Shown in pieces: positions 26,617 through 34,899 of a stretch of DNA of 64,000 bases. Origin of the DNA: Proteiniborus ethanoligenes (GTDB lineage: Bacteria > Bacillota > Clostridia > Tissierellales > Proteiniboraceae). The DNA is taken from assembly GCF_900107485.1 (NCBI RefSeq), contig NZ_FNQE01000004.1, forward strand, positions 55,379 to 119,378. Direction: 5' to 3'. A program made the position numbers and the translations under genes. Within the stretch, counting starts at the first letter, position 1. Every line of letters starts with the position of its first letter. The notes beneath the pieces were generated by a model. That model worked only from the letters and a program-made list of their open reading frames with translations, made no database searches and was not told the DNA's origin.

Positions 26617-27918
26617 GCTAACTGCTGAGTTTTTCCAGTATTCTTTGAAGAATGCTATGAATACTCCTAGCATAATGCCTAGTACTCCTGCTACGGCTAC
26701 ATTGAGCATCTTTCTCGGTCCTACTGGTTTGATAGGTACTAGTGCTGGAGAGACTATGTTAATGGTGGATTCTCCCATTTCCGTTGTCTCTGCTACCCTT
26801 ATTTCTTCATATTTTTTTAGAAAAGCATCATAGGTTCCCTGTGCTATATCTACGTTTCTTTGTACTAGGTTAAGCTCGTGTTTCTTTTCTGCTAGTTCTG
26901 ACTGTATCTTTTCTATTTCCTTCTGTGTCTGGTCTATTTTTGATTTCATCAACTCTAGTTCTTTTGTTGTCTCTGATACCAGTATTTTATACTCGGCTAC
27001 TTTTGTTGATAGCTCAATATAGTTTATGTTTACCTCTTCGTTTTTCATTGTAATGCTAGAAGCCTCAGCTGCTGACATATTATTCTTTTCTGAAACTATA
27101 CGACCTAAGAGCTGATCTTCTGATACTGATTTATTAGTCACTAGTATCTGTGGAGTGTTTTTTAGCTCTTCCTCTGCTGCTGCTAGCCCTGCTTTTAATT
27201 TGTTTAATGCAACTTCTTTTTCTACTACTCCAACCTTATATTCGCTTAATAATGTAAGCTTTGCTGCTTGCTCACTTGCTAATTCATCTACTCCTCTTGG
27301 TTGAGCCATTATCCTTTTAAGCTCTAAAGAAGCCTCGTCTAGCTTCGACTTCTCTGATTCTATTTGAGCTTTAAGAAACTTAGAGGACTTAGAGGCTTGT
27401 TGTTTTGACAAGTCAGTTACAAACTCTGTAAATCTTGTAGACATAGCATTTGCTATGTTAGCAGCTAGCTCTGGGTCACTGCTTGATACTTTTATTTCTA
27501 TAAGGTTTGTATCTTTTATAGCTTCAAGAGCTATCATGTCTCTTAGACCTACTCTTGTTATTTCCCTTTCGGATAGGTTTAGGTCTTCTATTACCTGTTG
27601 TAAGATTTTAGGGCTTTTTATTTGCTCCTTATATGTTTGTATGGTCAGTACTGGATATGTAGATATGGTGTTTAGTATGCCTTCTACACTATCTCCGTTT
27701 TTGCTTATGTTTACTAGCTTGTCTGTGGCAAATGATGCCATGAGTACTGATTTTGCTTCGTATGTAGGATCTATTATAAAAAAGCTATATACTCCTGCTA
27801 CTAGTACACAGATAGCTGTTATGATTGCTATTAGCTTCCAGCCTTTTATTAGTGTTTCTATGAGTTCTCTTAGGGATATTTCTTCGTAGTCGTATTGTTG
27901 TATTGGTTGTTGTTGCAT
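26608..27918 (-). CDS. Wzz-type polysaccharide chain-length determinant
   Basis: The 436-residue inner-membrane protein controls polymer length with the Wzy polymerase. Two membrane segments bracket a long coiled-coil: AIITAICVLVAGVYSFFII near residue 35 and MLNVAVAGVLGIMLGVFIAFF near 410, with ALVPIKPVGPRK as the Pro-rich family motif before the second. No tyrosine-kinase (Wzc) part is attached and no kinase gene is nearby. ATG 27918 has GAGGTC 7 bases upstream, better than the in-frame codon at 27951. The stop codon is formed within repeat-like sequence. Confidence 0.88.
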   Translation of the reverse strand: MQQQPIQQYDYEEISLRELIETLIKGWKLIAIITAICVLVAGVYSFFIIDPTYEAKSVLMASFATDKLVNISKNGDSVEGILNTISTYPVLTIQTYKEQIKSPKILQQVIEDLNLSEREITRVGLRDMIALEAIKDTNLIEIKVSSSDPELAANIANAMSTRFTEFVTDLSKQQASKSSKFLKAQIESEKSKLDEASLELKRIMAQPRGVDELASEQAAKLTLLSEYKVGVVEKEVALNKLKAGLAAAEEELKNTPQILVTNKSVSEDQLLGRIVSEKNNMSAAEASSITMKNEEVNINYIELSTKVAEYKILVSETTKELELMKSKIDQTQKEIEKIQSELAEKKHELNLVQRNVDIAQGTYDAFLKKYEEIRVAETTEMGESTINIVSPALVPIKPVGPRKMLNVAVAGVLGIMLGVFIAFFKEYWKNSAVSSN

Positions 27919-27969
27919 GGTTTGACCTCGCTTTCGTTTTTGAGCGACCAAAGGTACGCCCCTACTATA

Positions 27970-28398
27970 TTATTTATCTATAATTCCAAACATTAATGTT
28001 CCTTTACAAGCTACTTCTCCATCTACATAGGCTACTGCTTCTGCTTTGCCTATTCCTCTTCTCATAGCTATTAGCTCTACTTCCATTTTAAGTGTATCTC
28101 CAGGTCTTACTTGCTTTCTGAACCTTATTTTATCTATGCCTGTAAATACTGCTAGTTTGTCTTTATTTTCTTCTAGGGTCATGACTGCTACTGCTCCTAC
28201 CTGTGCCATGGCTTCCACTATGAGCACTCCTGGCATTAGTGGGTTGTTTGGAAAGTGACCTTGGAAAAAGGGTTCATTTATTGTTACGTTCTTTATGCCT
28301 ACTGCTTTTTTCCCTTCCTCTAGCTCTATGATTTTGTCTACTAGAAGGAATGGGTATCTATGTGGAATTATGCTTTGTATTTGTATGTTGTTTAGCAT
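27970..28398 (-). CDS. fabZ: 3-hydroxyacyl-[acyl-carrier-protein] dehydratase FabZ
   Basis: Dehydrates 3-hydroxyacyl-ACP in fatty acid elongation. The 142 residues are full length. The hot-dog active site is intact: His48 in [14 protein letters not shown] and Glu62 in VLIVEAMAQ. It stands alone without other fab genes. AAGGGGG precedes the ATG by 8 bases. Its place between polysaccharide and flagellar genes is odd but the gene looks functional. Confidence 0.95.
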   Translation of the reverse strand: MLNNIQIQSIIPHRYPFLLVDKIIELEEGKKAVGIKNVTINEPFFQGHFPNNPLMPGVLIVEAMAQVGAVAVMTLEENKDKLAVFTGIDKIRFRKQVRPGDTLKMEVELIAMRRGIGKAEAVAYVDGEVACKGTLMFGIIDK

Positions 28399-28411
28399 GA
28401 TCTATCCCCCT

Positions 28412-28442
28412 TGTTAGTTGTTAGTTGTTGGTTGTTAGTTGT
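28412..28442. repeat. Short tandem 7-bp repeat TTAGTTG
   Basis: Four heptamers, one with TTGGTTG, lie between fabZ and the relic that follows. Confidence 0.85.
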
Positions 28443-28600
28443 TAGACTGTTTATTAGTCCATTAAGCATTCTACCAACTTCATCAGCTAATTCTTTTATA
28501 TCCTTATATTTTATATTATCAACATAACCTAAGTCTCTTGCTAAGATTAAGTGATATTTTGTCTCTTCCAAACTTCTAACTTCTCAAAGCTATCATTCAT
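28440..28600 (-). pseudogene. Relic of a four-helix-bundle (S23/23S rRNA intervening-sequence-type) protein
   Basis: The minus strand starts MNDSFEKLEVWKRQN, a typical beginning of this family, then hits a stop and shifts to HLILARDLGYVDNIKYKDIKELADEVGRMLNGLINSL, the typical end. The central helices are deleted. The coding end runs into the 7-bp repeat. Bases 28601-28699 hold more TTAG-type degenerate sequence and no gene. Confidence 0.7.
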
Positions 28601-28699
28601 AAATACTACCCTCTTTAACACTGTTTTGGGCTAAGAACTAAGAGCTAATAACTAAAAGCTATATCTCTAAACAATTCCTATATATTATACCACATACCC

Positions 28700-29635
28700 T
28701 TATATTTTTGTTAGTAAATATATAATTAATGGTGCTGATATCATGTTTAGTAGTGTTGTTATAAATACTCCTTGGGATGCTAGTTTTGAGTTGGAGTTGT
28801 ATTTTGTTGCGAATATGGCTGTGTTCATTGCTGATGGCATTCCGCTGAGAACTACTAGTGCTCCCCTAATTATTTCTGGCATAGGCAGCATTGAAAGTAA
28901 AAAGAGCATCAATATAGGCATTGTTAGTAGTCTTAGTACGGTGACTATATATAGCTTTTTGTTTTTTAATACTTCTGTCCCCTTTATATTAGCCAGCATA
29001 CCTCCAGACACTAGCATTGCAAGAGGTGTTGTAGTATCTCCTAATAGCTTGAGAGGGCTGTTAATAATCTCTGGTATTTCAAAGGGTGCTAGAAAAAATA
29101 ATATTCCTATAAATATAGATACCATACCAGGATTTAGAAAATCCTTTAGCATAGATTCTTTTCTGTCTTTTAATTTTGAATGTGCTGTTAAATATTTTAC
29201 TCCCAGTGTCCACATAATTATATTGAAAAGGATGTTGTATACTGCTCCATAGAAAATACCTGTTTCTCCATATATTGCATTTAGTATGGGGAATCCCATG
29301 AATGCCGTATTTGGAAATACTATCAAGAAGCTATACACTCCTTTTTCGGGCTCTTCCGTTTTGAATATTTTATTAAAAACAAATGCAAATATTATAGCAA
29401 AGGCATAGGATATTGCACCGTATCCAAATATCATGACTGCATTGTTGAACATATCCATGGAGAATTTGTAGCTCATTGATGTCATGATTAGAGCTGGAAG
29501 TGTTATGTTCATTATCAGTCCTGATAAGTCCTTTAGCATTTGATCCGTTACTACATTTTTCTTTTTTATTGCGAATCCTATTAATATTAGCATAAATAAT
29601 ATCATGGTTTGGGTTAGTACGGGTAAAAATGACAT
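28700..29635 (-). CDS. AEC-family (auxin efflux carrier-like) transporter
   Basis: A 311-residue membrane protein with ten hydrophobic segments in two halves. The family signature appears as MNITLPALIMTSMS, VFPNTAFMGFPILNAIYGE and VLSGMPSAMNTAIFATKYNSNSKLASQGVFITTLLNM. Members export or import small carboxylates such as malate; no neighbour tells which. GGGGG precedes the ATG. Confidence 0.88.
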   Translation of the reverse strand: MSFLPVLTQTMILFMLILIGFAIKKKNVVTDQMLKDLSGLIMNITLPALIMTSMSYKFSMDMFNNAVMIFGYGAISYAFAIIFAFVFNKIFKTEEPEKGVYSFLIVFPNTAFMGFPILNAIYGETGIFYGAVYNILFNIIMWTLGVKYLTAHSKLKDRKESMLKDFLNPGMVSIFIGILFFLAPFEIPEIINSPLKLLGDTTTPLAMLVSGGMLANIKGTEVLKNKKLYIVTVLRLLTMPILMLFLLSMLPMPEIIRGALVVLSGMPSAMNTAIFATKYNSNSKLASQGVFITTLLNMISAPLIIYLLTKI

Positions 29636-29647
29636 GGATAGCCCCCT

Positions 29648-29690
29648 TTGTTAGTTGTTAGTTGTTAGTTGTTAGTTGTTAGTTGTTAGC
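29648..29690. repeat. Tandem 7-bp repeat TTAGTTG
   Basis: About six heptamers sit directly upstream of the AEC gene start, followed by a partly inverted CTACTAGCTAACAGCTA stretch. Confidence 0.9.
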
Positions 29691-29714
29691 TACTAGCTAA
29701 CAGCTAAAGATGAC

Positions 29715-29738
29715 AAAAAGAAGGCCTTGGCCTTCTTT
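29715..29738 (-). terminator. Rho-independent terminator after the rod-binding gene
   Basis: AAAGAAGGCC pairs with GGCCTTCTTT around a two-base loop, and on the minus strand it is followed by TTTTTG. It overlaps the end of the rod-binding gene and closes the flagellar/mreB transcript. Confidence 0.8.
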
Positions 29739-30066
29739 AGTAGTTTCTTTTCATTTGCTCGTAGAGCATTTTGGCTATGCCTATGCCATTGCTTTCTTTG
29801 CTTAGATGGCTAGCTAGCTCTTGGTCCTGCATGTCTTCGAATATTTCTCTTGCTGTGCTTTTCTCTATTAGTCCGCTGTCTTCCACAGTTGAACGCATGG
29901 ATTTTAGTAGCATATGAACAAATATGGCTTCAAAATCTTGACACGCTTTCATAAGGACCTTGTCATCTTCCTTATTATTTGCATTTTGGGCTGTTTGTTT
30001 GATTTTGTTTTCATCATATGCATTTGTATTTATTAACATATTAAGATTTGAATCGATTATATTCAT
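29737..30066 (-). CDS. flgJ: Flagellar rod-binding protein (FlgJ N-terminal type)
   Basis: The 109-residue protein keeps only the rod-scaffold part of FlgJ, without the peptidoglycan hydrolase domain, as usual in Firmicutes. The signature is KACQDFEAIFVHMLLKSMRSTV...KSTAREIFEDMQDQELASHLSK...GIGIAKMLYEQM. It follows flgG by 20 bases. Confidence 0.88.
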   Translation of the reverse strand: MNIIDSNLNMLINTNAYDENKIKQTAQNANNKEDDKVLMKACQDFEAIFVHMLLKSMRSTVEDSGLIEKSTAREIFEDMQDQELASHLSKESNGIGIAKMLYEQMKRNY

Positions 30067-30086
30067 AAAATCACCTTAAGTTTTTA

Positions 30087-30884
30087 TTACCTTCTTAGAT
30101 TATTTGCCATCTGAAGCATTTCATCTGATACTTGTATTGTTTTTGAGTTTATTTCATAAGCTCTTTGTGCAGTTATCATATTTACCATTTCGTCTACTAC
30201 TTGGACGTTTGAAGCTTCTAGGTATCTTTGTATTATCTTGCTTTCCATTTCCTCTGGCTCTAGCATGTACTCTTCTCCAGATGCAGCTGTCATGCTGAAT
30301 AGATTCTGTCCTTCACTTAGTAGACCTGCTGGATTTATAAAGTTGACTATTTTTAGTCTTCCTATTTCAATTATCTCATCATCTTCATCTCTTGCAGTTA
30401 TATAGCCAAATTGGTCTACGTTTATGTCCTTCATCCCGCTTTCGATGATTATCTCAGCATCATCTTCATCAAGTACTATATAACCGTCAGATGTAACTAG
30501 CATAGCTTCGTCTCCGTCTACGCTTAGCTTAAAGCTTCCATCTCTAGTATATCTTACTTGTTCATTAGGTAGCAATACTGAAAAAAATCCTTCTCCATCT
30601 ATAGCAAAGTCAAGAGGATTTTCTGTAGGTATTAGGCTCCCTTTTCTAAAATCTCTTGTAGTAGCAGTAGGCATAACTCCATGTCCCACTTCAAGATTTA
30701 CTGGAGCACCTCCATCATCTGTTAGGTTTGTCTTTTTCATGGCTACATATAATAAGTCTTTAAATTCTGCTCTTTGTGTTTTATATCCATTTGTGTTTAC
30801 ATTGGATAGGTTATTTGATATTGTGTCTATGTTTAGCTGTTGAGCTTTCATTCCTGTTGCTGCTGTGTACAATGAACGAATCAT
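30087..30884 (-). CDS. flgG: Flagellar basal-body rod protein FlgG
   Basis: Distal rod protein of 265 residues. The N-terminus IRSLYTAATGMKAQQLNIDTISNNLSNVNTNGYK is the canonical ANNLANxxT heptad region, the middle has FAIDGEGFFSV and YTRDGSF, and the C-terminus EASNVQVVDEMVNMITAQRAYEINSKTIQ is the rod/hook family signature. It forms a pair with the related gene upstream (30968-32041), separated by a short 11-bp repeat array. Confidence 0.92.
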   Translation of the reverse strand: MIRSLYTAATGMKAQQLNIDTISNNLSNVNTNGYKTQRAEFKDLLYVAMKKTNLTDDGGAPVNLEVGHGVMPTATTRDFRKGSLIPTENPLDFAIDGEGFFSVLLPNEQVRYTRDGSFKLSVDGDEAMLVTSDGYIVLDEDDAEIIIESGMKDINVDQFGYITARDEDDEIIEIGRLKIVNFINPAGLLSEGQNLFSMTAASGEEYMLEPEEMESKIIQRYLEASNVQVVDEMVNMITAQRAYEINSKTIQVSDEMLQMANNLRR

Positions 30885-30900
30885 AAATTCACATCCTTTT

Positions 30901-30966
30901 TTAACAGTAGTTTAACAGTCAAGTAACAATCGTTTAACCATCGTTAAACTATCGTTCAACTATTGT
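30901..30966. repeat. Short 11-bp repeat array between the two rod genes
   Basis: Six or so degenerate units run AACAGTAGTT, AACAGTCAAGT, AACAATCGTT, AACCATCGTT, AACTATCGTT, AACTATTGTT, each 11 bases apart. The array begins with plus-orientation and ends with minus-orientation units and touches the stop of the upstream gene. Confidence 0.85.
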
Positions 30967-30967
30967 T

Positions 30968-32041
30968 CTAAACTCTTCCTAATTCATTTACTATCTTTTC
31001 TAGAAGCTCGTCTTGGGTTTTTATTACTTTTTGGCTTGACTCGTAGCTTCTGTAGGCTGTTATCATGCTTACCATTTCTTTTATGGTATCTACATTTGAG
31101 GCCTCTAGGTATCCTGACAGTACTTGACCTACAAACTCAGTTTCACCTGGATCTACATTTTCTAAAACTGCGTATAGATTGTTTCCTTGTTTTCTCAGAT
31201 ATTCTTTGTTGTCAAAGCTTACTATAACTAGACTATTTTCGACTTGTCCTTCTACAATTATATCACCATTCTCATTAATATCGAAACTATTATGGGATAG
31301 TACTATAGGACCATATTGTCCTAATACAGCATAGCCTTCCTTAGTTACTAGCTCTCCATTAGAGTTCAATGTAAATGAACCATCTCTTGTGTACCTTATG
31401 CCCTCTGGCGTTTCTATACTAAAAAATCCGTCACCCTTTAAGGCTAGGTCAAGCTTGTTCCCTGTTTCGATTAGAGTGCCTTCTGTGTAGTCTATTCCTA
31501 CTTTATCTAATCTAACTCCACCACTAGTTGTCCCTATTACATTAAAAGGTGTAAAGGTTATAAGATTATCTACTATTTGTCCATTAGAGATTACATTTCC
31601 TCTATTGTCAATTTCTATGTTTCTGTCTTCTACTCTTATAGGTCCATTTTGACCTAATACATAGTTTTCTCCGTCTGTTTTATTTTGTGCATTTAGATCC
31701 TTATAATGAGTTTTAAGATAACCATTATCATCTATTATAAATTTCAAGTCCCTACTATAGCCTACGCCAGCAGGTGTTCTTACTTTAAAATATCCTGAAT
31801 TAATTGATAAAGTGTATGCATCTTCTTCTACTTGTACATTTACTCCTCTAAAAGCCTTATGGTTGTCCATGTCTATCCTGTCGTTAATCTTGCTAAGCAG
31901 TACCTCTGGAAAGGCTTCTGATATGACTATGTCTTTTTTAAAGCCCTTAGTATTTGCATTGGCAAGGTTATTAGATATTACATCTATTCTTTTTTGGTTT
32001 AATAGTAAGGCTGATGCTGCAATATACATGGATCTATTCAT
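30968..32041 (-). CDS. Flagellar hook/basal-body rod protein, FlgF/FlgG-like
   Basis: 357 residues, longer than FlgG, with the same ends: NRSMYIAASALLLNQKRIDVISNNLANANTKGFKKD at the start and EASNVDTIKEMVSMITAYRSYESSQKVIK at the end. LALKGDGFFSIETPEGIRYTRDGSFTLNSNGEL lies in the middle. The extra ~90 residues between 60 and 190 distinguish it from FlgG and it is probably the proximal-side rod protein (FlgF role). It follows mreB/mbl by 11 bases, the usual clostridial arrangement. Confidence 0.88.
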   Translation of the reverse strand: MNRSMYIAASALLLNQKRIDVISNNLANANTKGFKKDIVISEAFPEVLLSKINDRIDMDNHKAFRGVNVQVEEDAYTLSINSGYFKVRTPAGVGYSRDLKFIIDDNGYLKTHYKDLNAQNKTDGENYVLGQNGPIRVEDRNIEIDNRGNVISNGQIVDNLITFTPFNVIGTTSGGVRLDKVGIDYTEGTLIETGNKLDLALKGDGFFSIETPEGIRYTRDGSFTLNSNGELVTKEGYAVLGQYGPIVLSHNSFDINENGDIIVEGQVENSLVIVSFDNKEYLRKQGNNLYAVLENVDPGETEFVGQVLSGYLEASNVDTIKEMVSMITAYRSYESSQKVIKTQDELLEKIVNELGRV

Positions 32042-32052
32042 AAAACCAACTC

Positions 32053-33084
32053 CTAATCATAACTTTTTCTTCTTTGTTCATCTGATAATACACTGTTTTC
32101 AAGAACATCTACCCACTCTAATGATTTTCCTGTACCTACAGCAACACATGACACAGGATCTTCTGCTATGTGGACAGGTATACCTGTTCTCTTGTTTATA
32201 AGCTCATCCATTCCCCACAATAATGAACCTCCGCCTGTCATTACCAAGCCAATATTTCCTATATCAGCTGCTAGCTCTGGTGGTGTTTTTTCGAGAACTG
32301 AATGTACTGTCTCTACTATGGCAGTTACTGGCTCCTCTAATGCCTCAAGCATTTCCTCTGATGTAATACTCACATTTTTAGGAAGACCAGTGACTAGGTT
32401 TCGTCCTCTTATATCCATTGAAACCTGAGTTTTTCTTGGATATGCAGTTCCTACATTTATCTTTAATTCTTCAGCACTTCTTTCTCCAATCATAATATTG
32501 TGCTTCTTTCTTATGTATCTTACTATGGCTTCGTCAAATTTATCTCCAGCTACTTTTATTGATTTACTTACTACTATTCCTCCTAGGGATATTACTGCAA
32601 CGTCTGTAGTGCCTCCGCCTATGTCTACTATCATATGACCAGTAGGCTCTGTTATGTCTAATCCGGCTCCTATGGCTGCTGCTACAGGCTCTTCTATTAA
32701 ATATGTTTTTCTAGCACCTGCTTGATTGCAGGCTTCTAATACCGCTCTTTTTTCTACCTCTGTAACTCCACTAGGCACACATACTATGACCCTTGGTTTA
32801 AAGACCATCCTTCCTGCTGCTTTATCTATAAAGTATTTAAGCATTCGCTCTGTTATTTCATAATCAGAAATTACTCCGTCCTTAAGTGGTCTTATAGCTA
32901 TTATGTTGCCAGGAGTTCTCCCTAGCATTCTTCTTGCTTCTTCGCCTACTGCTAACAATTTATTTGAATTTTTGTCTATAGCAACTACCGATGGCTCTTG
33001 AAGTACTATTCCTTTTCCTTTTATGTACACTAATATACTGGCTGTCCCTAAGTCAATACCCATATCAGATCTTAATGAAAACAT
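32053..33084 (-). CDS. mbl: Rod-shape-determining protein MreB/Mbl
   Basis: Actin-like ATPase of 343 residues that guides lateral wall synthesis under the membrane. The phosphate-1 motif MGIDLGTASILVYIKGKG, GGGTTDVAVISLGGIVVS (phosphate-2) and VMTGGGSLLWGMDELI (adenosine) are all seen. Placement between spoIIID and rod genes is typical of the Mbl or MreB-like copy in Firmicutes; the symbol is chosen on context and could be mreB. Confidence 0.88.
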   Translation of the reverse strand: MFSLRSDMGIDLGTASILVYIKGKGIVLQEPSVVAIDKNSNKLLAVGEEARRMLGRTPGNIIAIRPLKDGVISDYEITERMLKYFIDKAAGRMVFKPRVIVCVPSGVTEVEKRAVLEACNQAGARKTYLIEEPVAAAIGAGLDITEPTGHMIVDIGGGTTDVAVISLGGIVVSKSIKVAGDKFDEAIVRYIRKKHNIMIGERSAEELKINVGTAYPRKTQVSMDIRGRNLVTGLPKNVSITSEEMLEALEEPVTAIVETVHSVLEKTPPELAADIGNIGLVMTGGGSLLWGMDELINKRTGIPVHIAEDPVSCVAVGTGKSLEWVDVLENSVLSDEQRRKSYD

Positions 33085-33207
33085 ATCTAAACCTCTCTTT
33101 CATTTTTATTATCGCATGTTTAGTACAGTCAATTCACCGTAAATACAGTATCCTAATCTATTTCTATATATTTTCCAAAATTCCTCTTTTTTTCTTGTAA
33201 ATATAAC

Positions 33208-33246
33208 AAAAAAATATTATCTCCAGTTGGAAATAATATTTTTTGT
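33208..33246 (-). terminator. Rho-independent terminator after spoIIID
   Basis: On the minus strand AAAAAATATTATTTCC pairs with GGAGATAATATTTTTTT. It lies 30 bases beyond the spoIIID stop. The rest of 33085-33276 holds nothing else recognised and must contain the mbl promoter. Confidence 0.75.
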
Positions 33247-33276
33247 TTTTTTTATATTAAGTTTTGAAAATCTTCA

Positions 33277-33531
33277 TTAGTTGTTGATTGCTTTGTACTT
33301 CATTTTAGTTGCCTTGCCGCCTCTAATATGTCTCTCTGCCTTGTTCATATCTAGCACTTTTTTTACATTTCCTGCTACAAGAGGGTTTATCCTAGGGAGA
33401 CGTTCGGTTACATCCTTATGTACAGTACTTTTACTTACACCAAAAACATTAGCGGTTTGTCTTACTGTAGCTTTTTCTCTTATTATATATTTGGCAATCT
33501 CCAATGCCCTTTCCTCTATATAATCCTTCAA
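33277..33531 (-). CDS. spoIIID: Stage III sporulation transcriptional regulator SpoIIID
   Basis: Mother-cell DNA-binding protein of 84 residues, full length. The helix-turn-helix ATVRQTANVFGVSKSTVHKDVTERLPRINP and the basic tail RHIRGGKATKMKYK are almost the family consensus. It represses and activates genes of the sigma-E and sigma-K regulons. AAGGGGG precedes the ATG by 10 bases. Confidence 0.97.
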   Translation of the reverse strand: MKDYIEERALEIAKYIIREKATVRQTANVFGVSKSTVHKDVTERLPRINPLVAGNVKKVLDMNKAERHIRGGKATKMKYKAINN

Positions 33532-33646
33532 TAATTCAACCCCCTTTGCGGTATTCTTGTGAATATGAGTCTTTTTAAATAATACTTATGCGAAAAATTC
33601 ATATATTAGAACTACTGACGTTACGTTGTGCATTATTTTGTAAATA

Positions 33647-34480
33647 TTATTTAAGCTTAGGTAAAAACTGCTTGGGATTAACATTTTTCCCGTCTTTAAT
33701 TACTTCAAAATGTAGATGTGGTCCATCTGCTAATTCAATACCTACTCCTTTACCTATTCCACTTATTGCATCACCTTTTTTTACTTCCTTGCCAACTGTG
33801 ACCATGTCAGCTGTTGATAGACACCCGTATTTTGTTTGTAGTCCGTTCCCATGATCTATAGTGATGACTATTCCTAGCTCAGTGTCTTTTTCTACTTCTA
33901 TGACGGTTCCATCAAGAACTGCCTTTACTGCTGTTCCTTCACTTCCTTTTATGTCTATTCCATTGTGTGTAGTCCATTGTTCTAGGGTTTTTGAATATAC
34001 TAGCCTATTATCTGCATAATCCATGCCTATGTTCCCTAAAACCGGCTGGACCATTGCTACTGCCGCTAATTCTTGTTTTTGTGTAGTATTTTCTAATGTT
34101 GATGTAACTTTTATCATTTGTTCTTCTGAGGTGGCCGCCTCTTTGTCTTTTGTATCTTGAGTTAATGGTGCTTCTTTTTTCTCTATTAATGTGACATTTT
34201 TATCCTCTTCTTCAAGGTCATCAATGTCATCAAAATAGCCCTTAGCAAATTCAATATAATCTTCGTTGTCTAGTTTGTTTGCTTTATCATAATTACTTTT
34301 TGACACCCATACTGCTGTGGTTGTTACTATACATATACAAAGGAATAAGATAATATAAAAACCATCTTTGTCTGTAATTGTTTTTGTCGCTTTACCTATT
34401 CTATTTAGAATTAAATTAGTTTTATCTTTTTTGTCATTATCAATTTCACTATCATTTGGTTTTTTGTTAAACTCGTCCAT
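33647..34480 (-). CDS. M23-family peptidase, SpoIIQ-like
   Basis: One N-terminal membrane helix (FYIILFLCICIVTTTAVWV near residue 45), a linker of about 100 residues and a C-terminal LytM domain. The zinc ligands HNGIDIKGSEG and HLHFEV are intact, and HGNGLQTKYG is also normal. In Clostridia SpoIIQ keeps an active site, unlike Bacillus. With spoIIID downstream and spoIID upstream the gene stands in the standard place for SpoIIQ, which binds SpoIIIAH across the forespore space. ATG 34480 has GGAGG 8 bases upstream; the in-frame codon at 34495 overlaps it. Confidence 0.85.
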   Translation of the reverse strand: MDEFNKKPNDSEIDNDKKDKTNLILNRIGKATKTITDKDGFYIILFLCICIVTTTAVWVSKSNYDKANKLDNEDYIEFAKGYFDDIDDLEEEDKNVTLIEKKEAPLTQDTKDKEAATSEEQMIKVTSTLENTTQKQELAAVAMVQPVLGNIGMDYADNRLVYSKTLEQWTTHNGIDIKGSEGTAVKAVLDGTVIEVEKDTELGIVITIDHGNGLQTKYGCLSTADMVTVGKEVKKGDAISGIGKGVGIELADGPHLHFEVIKDGKNVNPKQFLPKLK

Positions 34481-34555
34481 ACGCCCCACCTCCATTAGAT
34501 ATTATGACCAGCTTTAGAAAATTCATACATAGAAAAATATATTTTTTGCAAAAAA

Positions 34556-34665
34556 ATAGAGATTCTTCACTACGCTCAGAATGACGGTGTTAGTTCTTAG
34601 TTCTTAGCTAAATACTAAAATTTAGAAGCTAGGGACTGTCTTTCTGAACAGATGAGAAGAATCTC
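34556..34665. repeat. Dispersed inverted-repeat element, copy 1
   Basis: GAGATTCTTCACTACGCTC with AGAATGAC at its left end is matched by a diverged inverse ATTCTGAACAGATGAGAAGAATCTC at the right end. The same motif family occurs at 54550-54622 and 62565-62630. It lies in the gap between the SpoIIQ-like gene and spoIID. Confidence 0.7.
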
Positions 34666-34677
34666 AGTTTTTTAGTT

Positions 34678-34885
34678 GCTAGTTGAACAGTAGTTGAACA
34701 GTAGTTAAACAGTAGTTGAACAGTAGTTAAACAGTAGTTAAACAGTAGTTGAACAGTAGTTAAACAGTAGTTAAACAATTGTTAAACTATCGTTAAACTA
34801 TCGTTAAACTATCGTTACACTATTGTTACACTATTGTTAAACTATCGTTACACTATTGTTAAACTATCGTTCCACTACTGTTATT
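34678..34885. repeat. 11-bp repeat array, two-armed
   Basis: About 18 units. The left arm is mostly AACAGTAGTT with G or A spacers, the centre is AACAATTGTT, and the right arm is AACTATCGTT and AACTATTGTT. The arms are approximate reverse complements, so the array could fold into a long hairpin with wobble pairs. It ends next to the spoIID stop codon. Confidence 0.95.
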
Positions 34886-34899
34886 GAAATTTTTAATTC

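Noticed and set aside
23553..27918. Several plus-strand open frames up to 144 codons opposite the ligase and chain-length genes
   Set aside because: They are shadows of strong minus-strand genes, with low-complexity Ser/Thr/Ile content and no ribosome sites.
11706..27918. Prophage or integrative element covering the polysaccharide genes
   Set aside because: No integrase, attachment repeat or structural phage gene is present; variable composition is normal for such loci.
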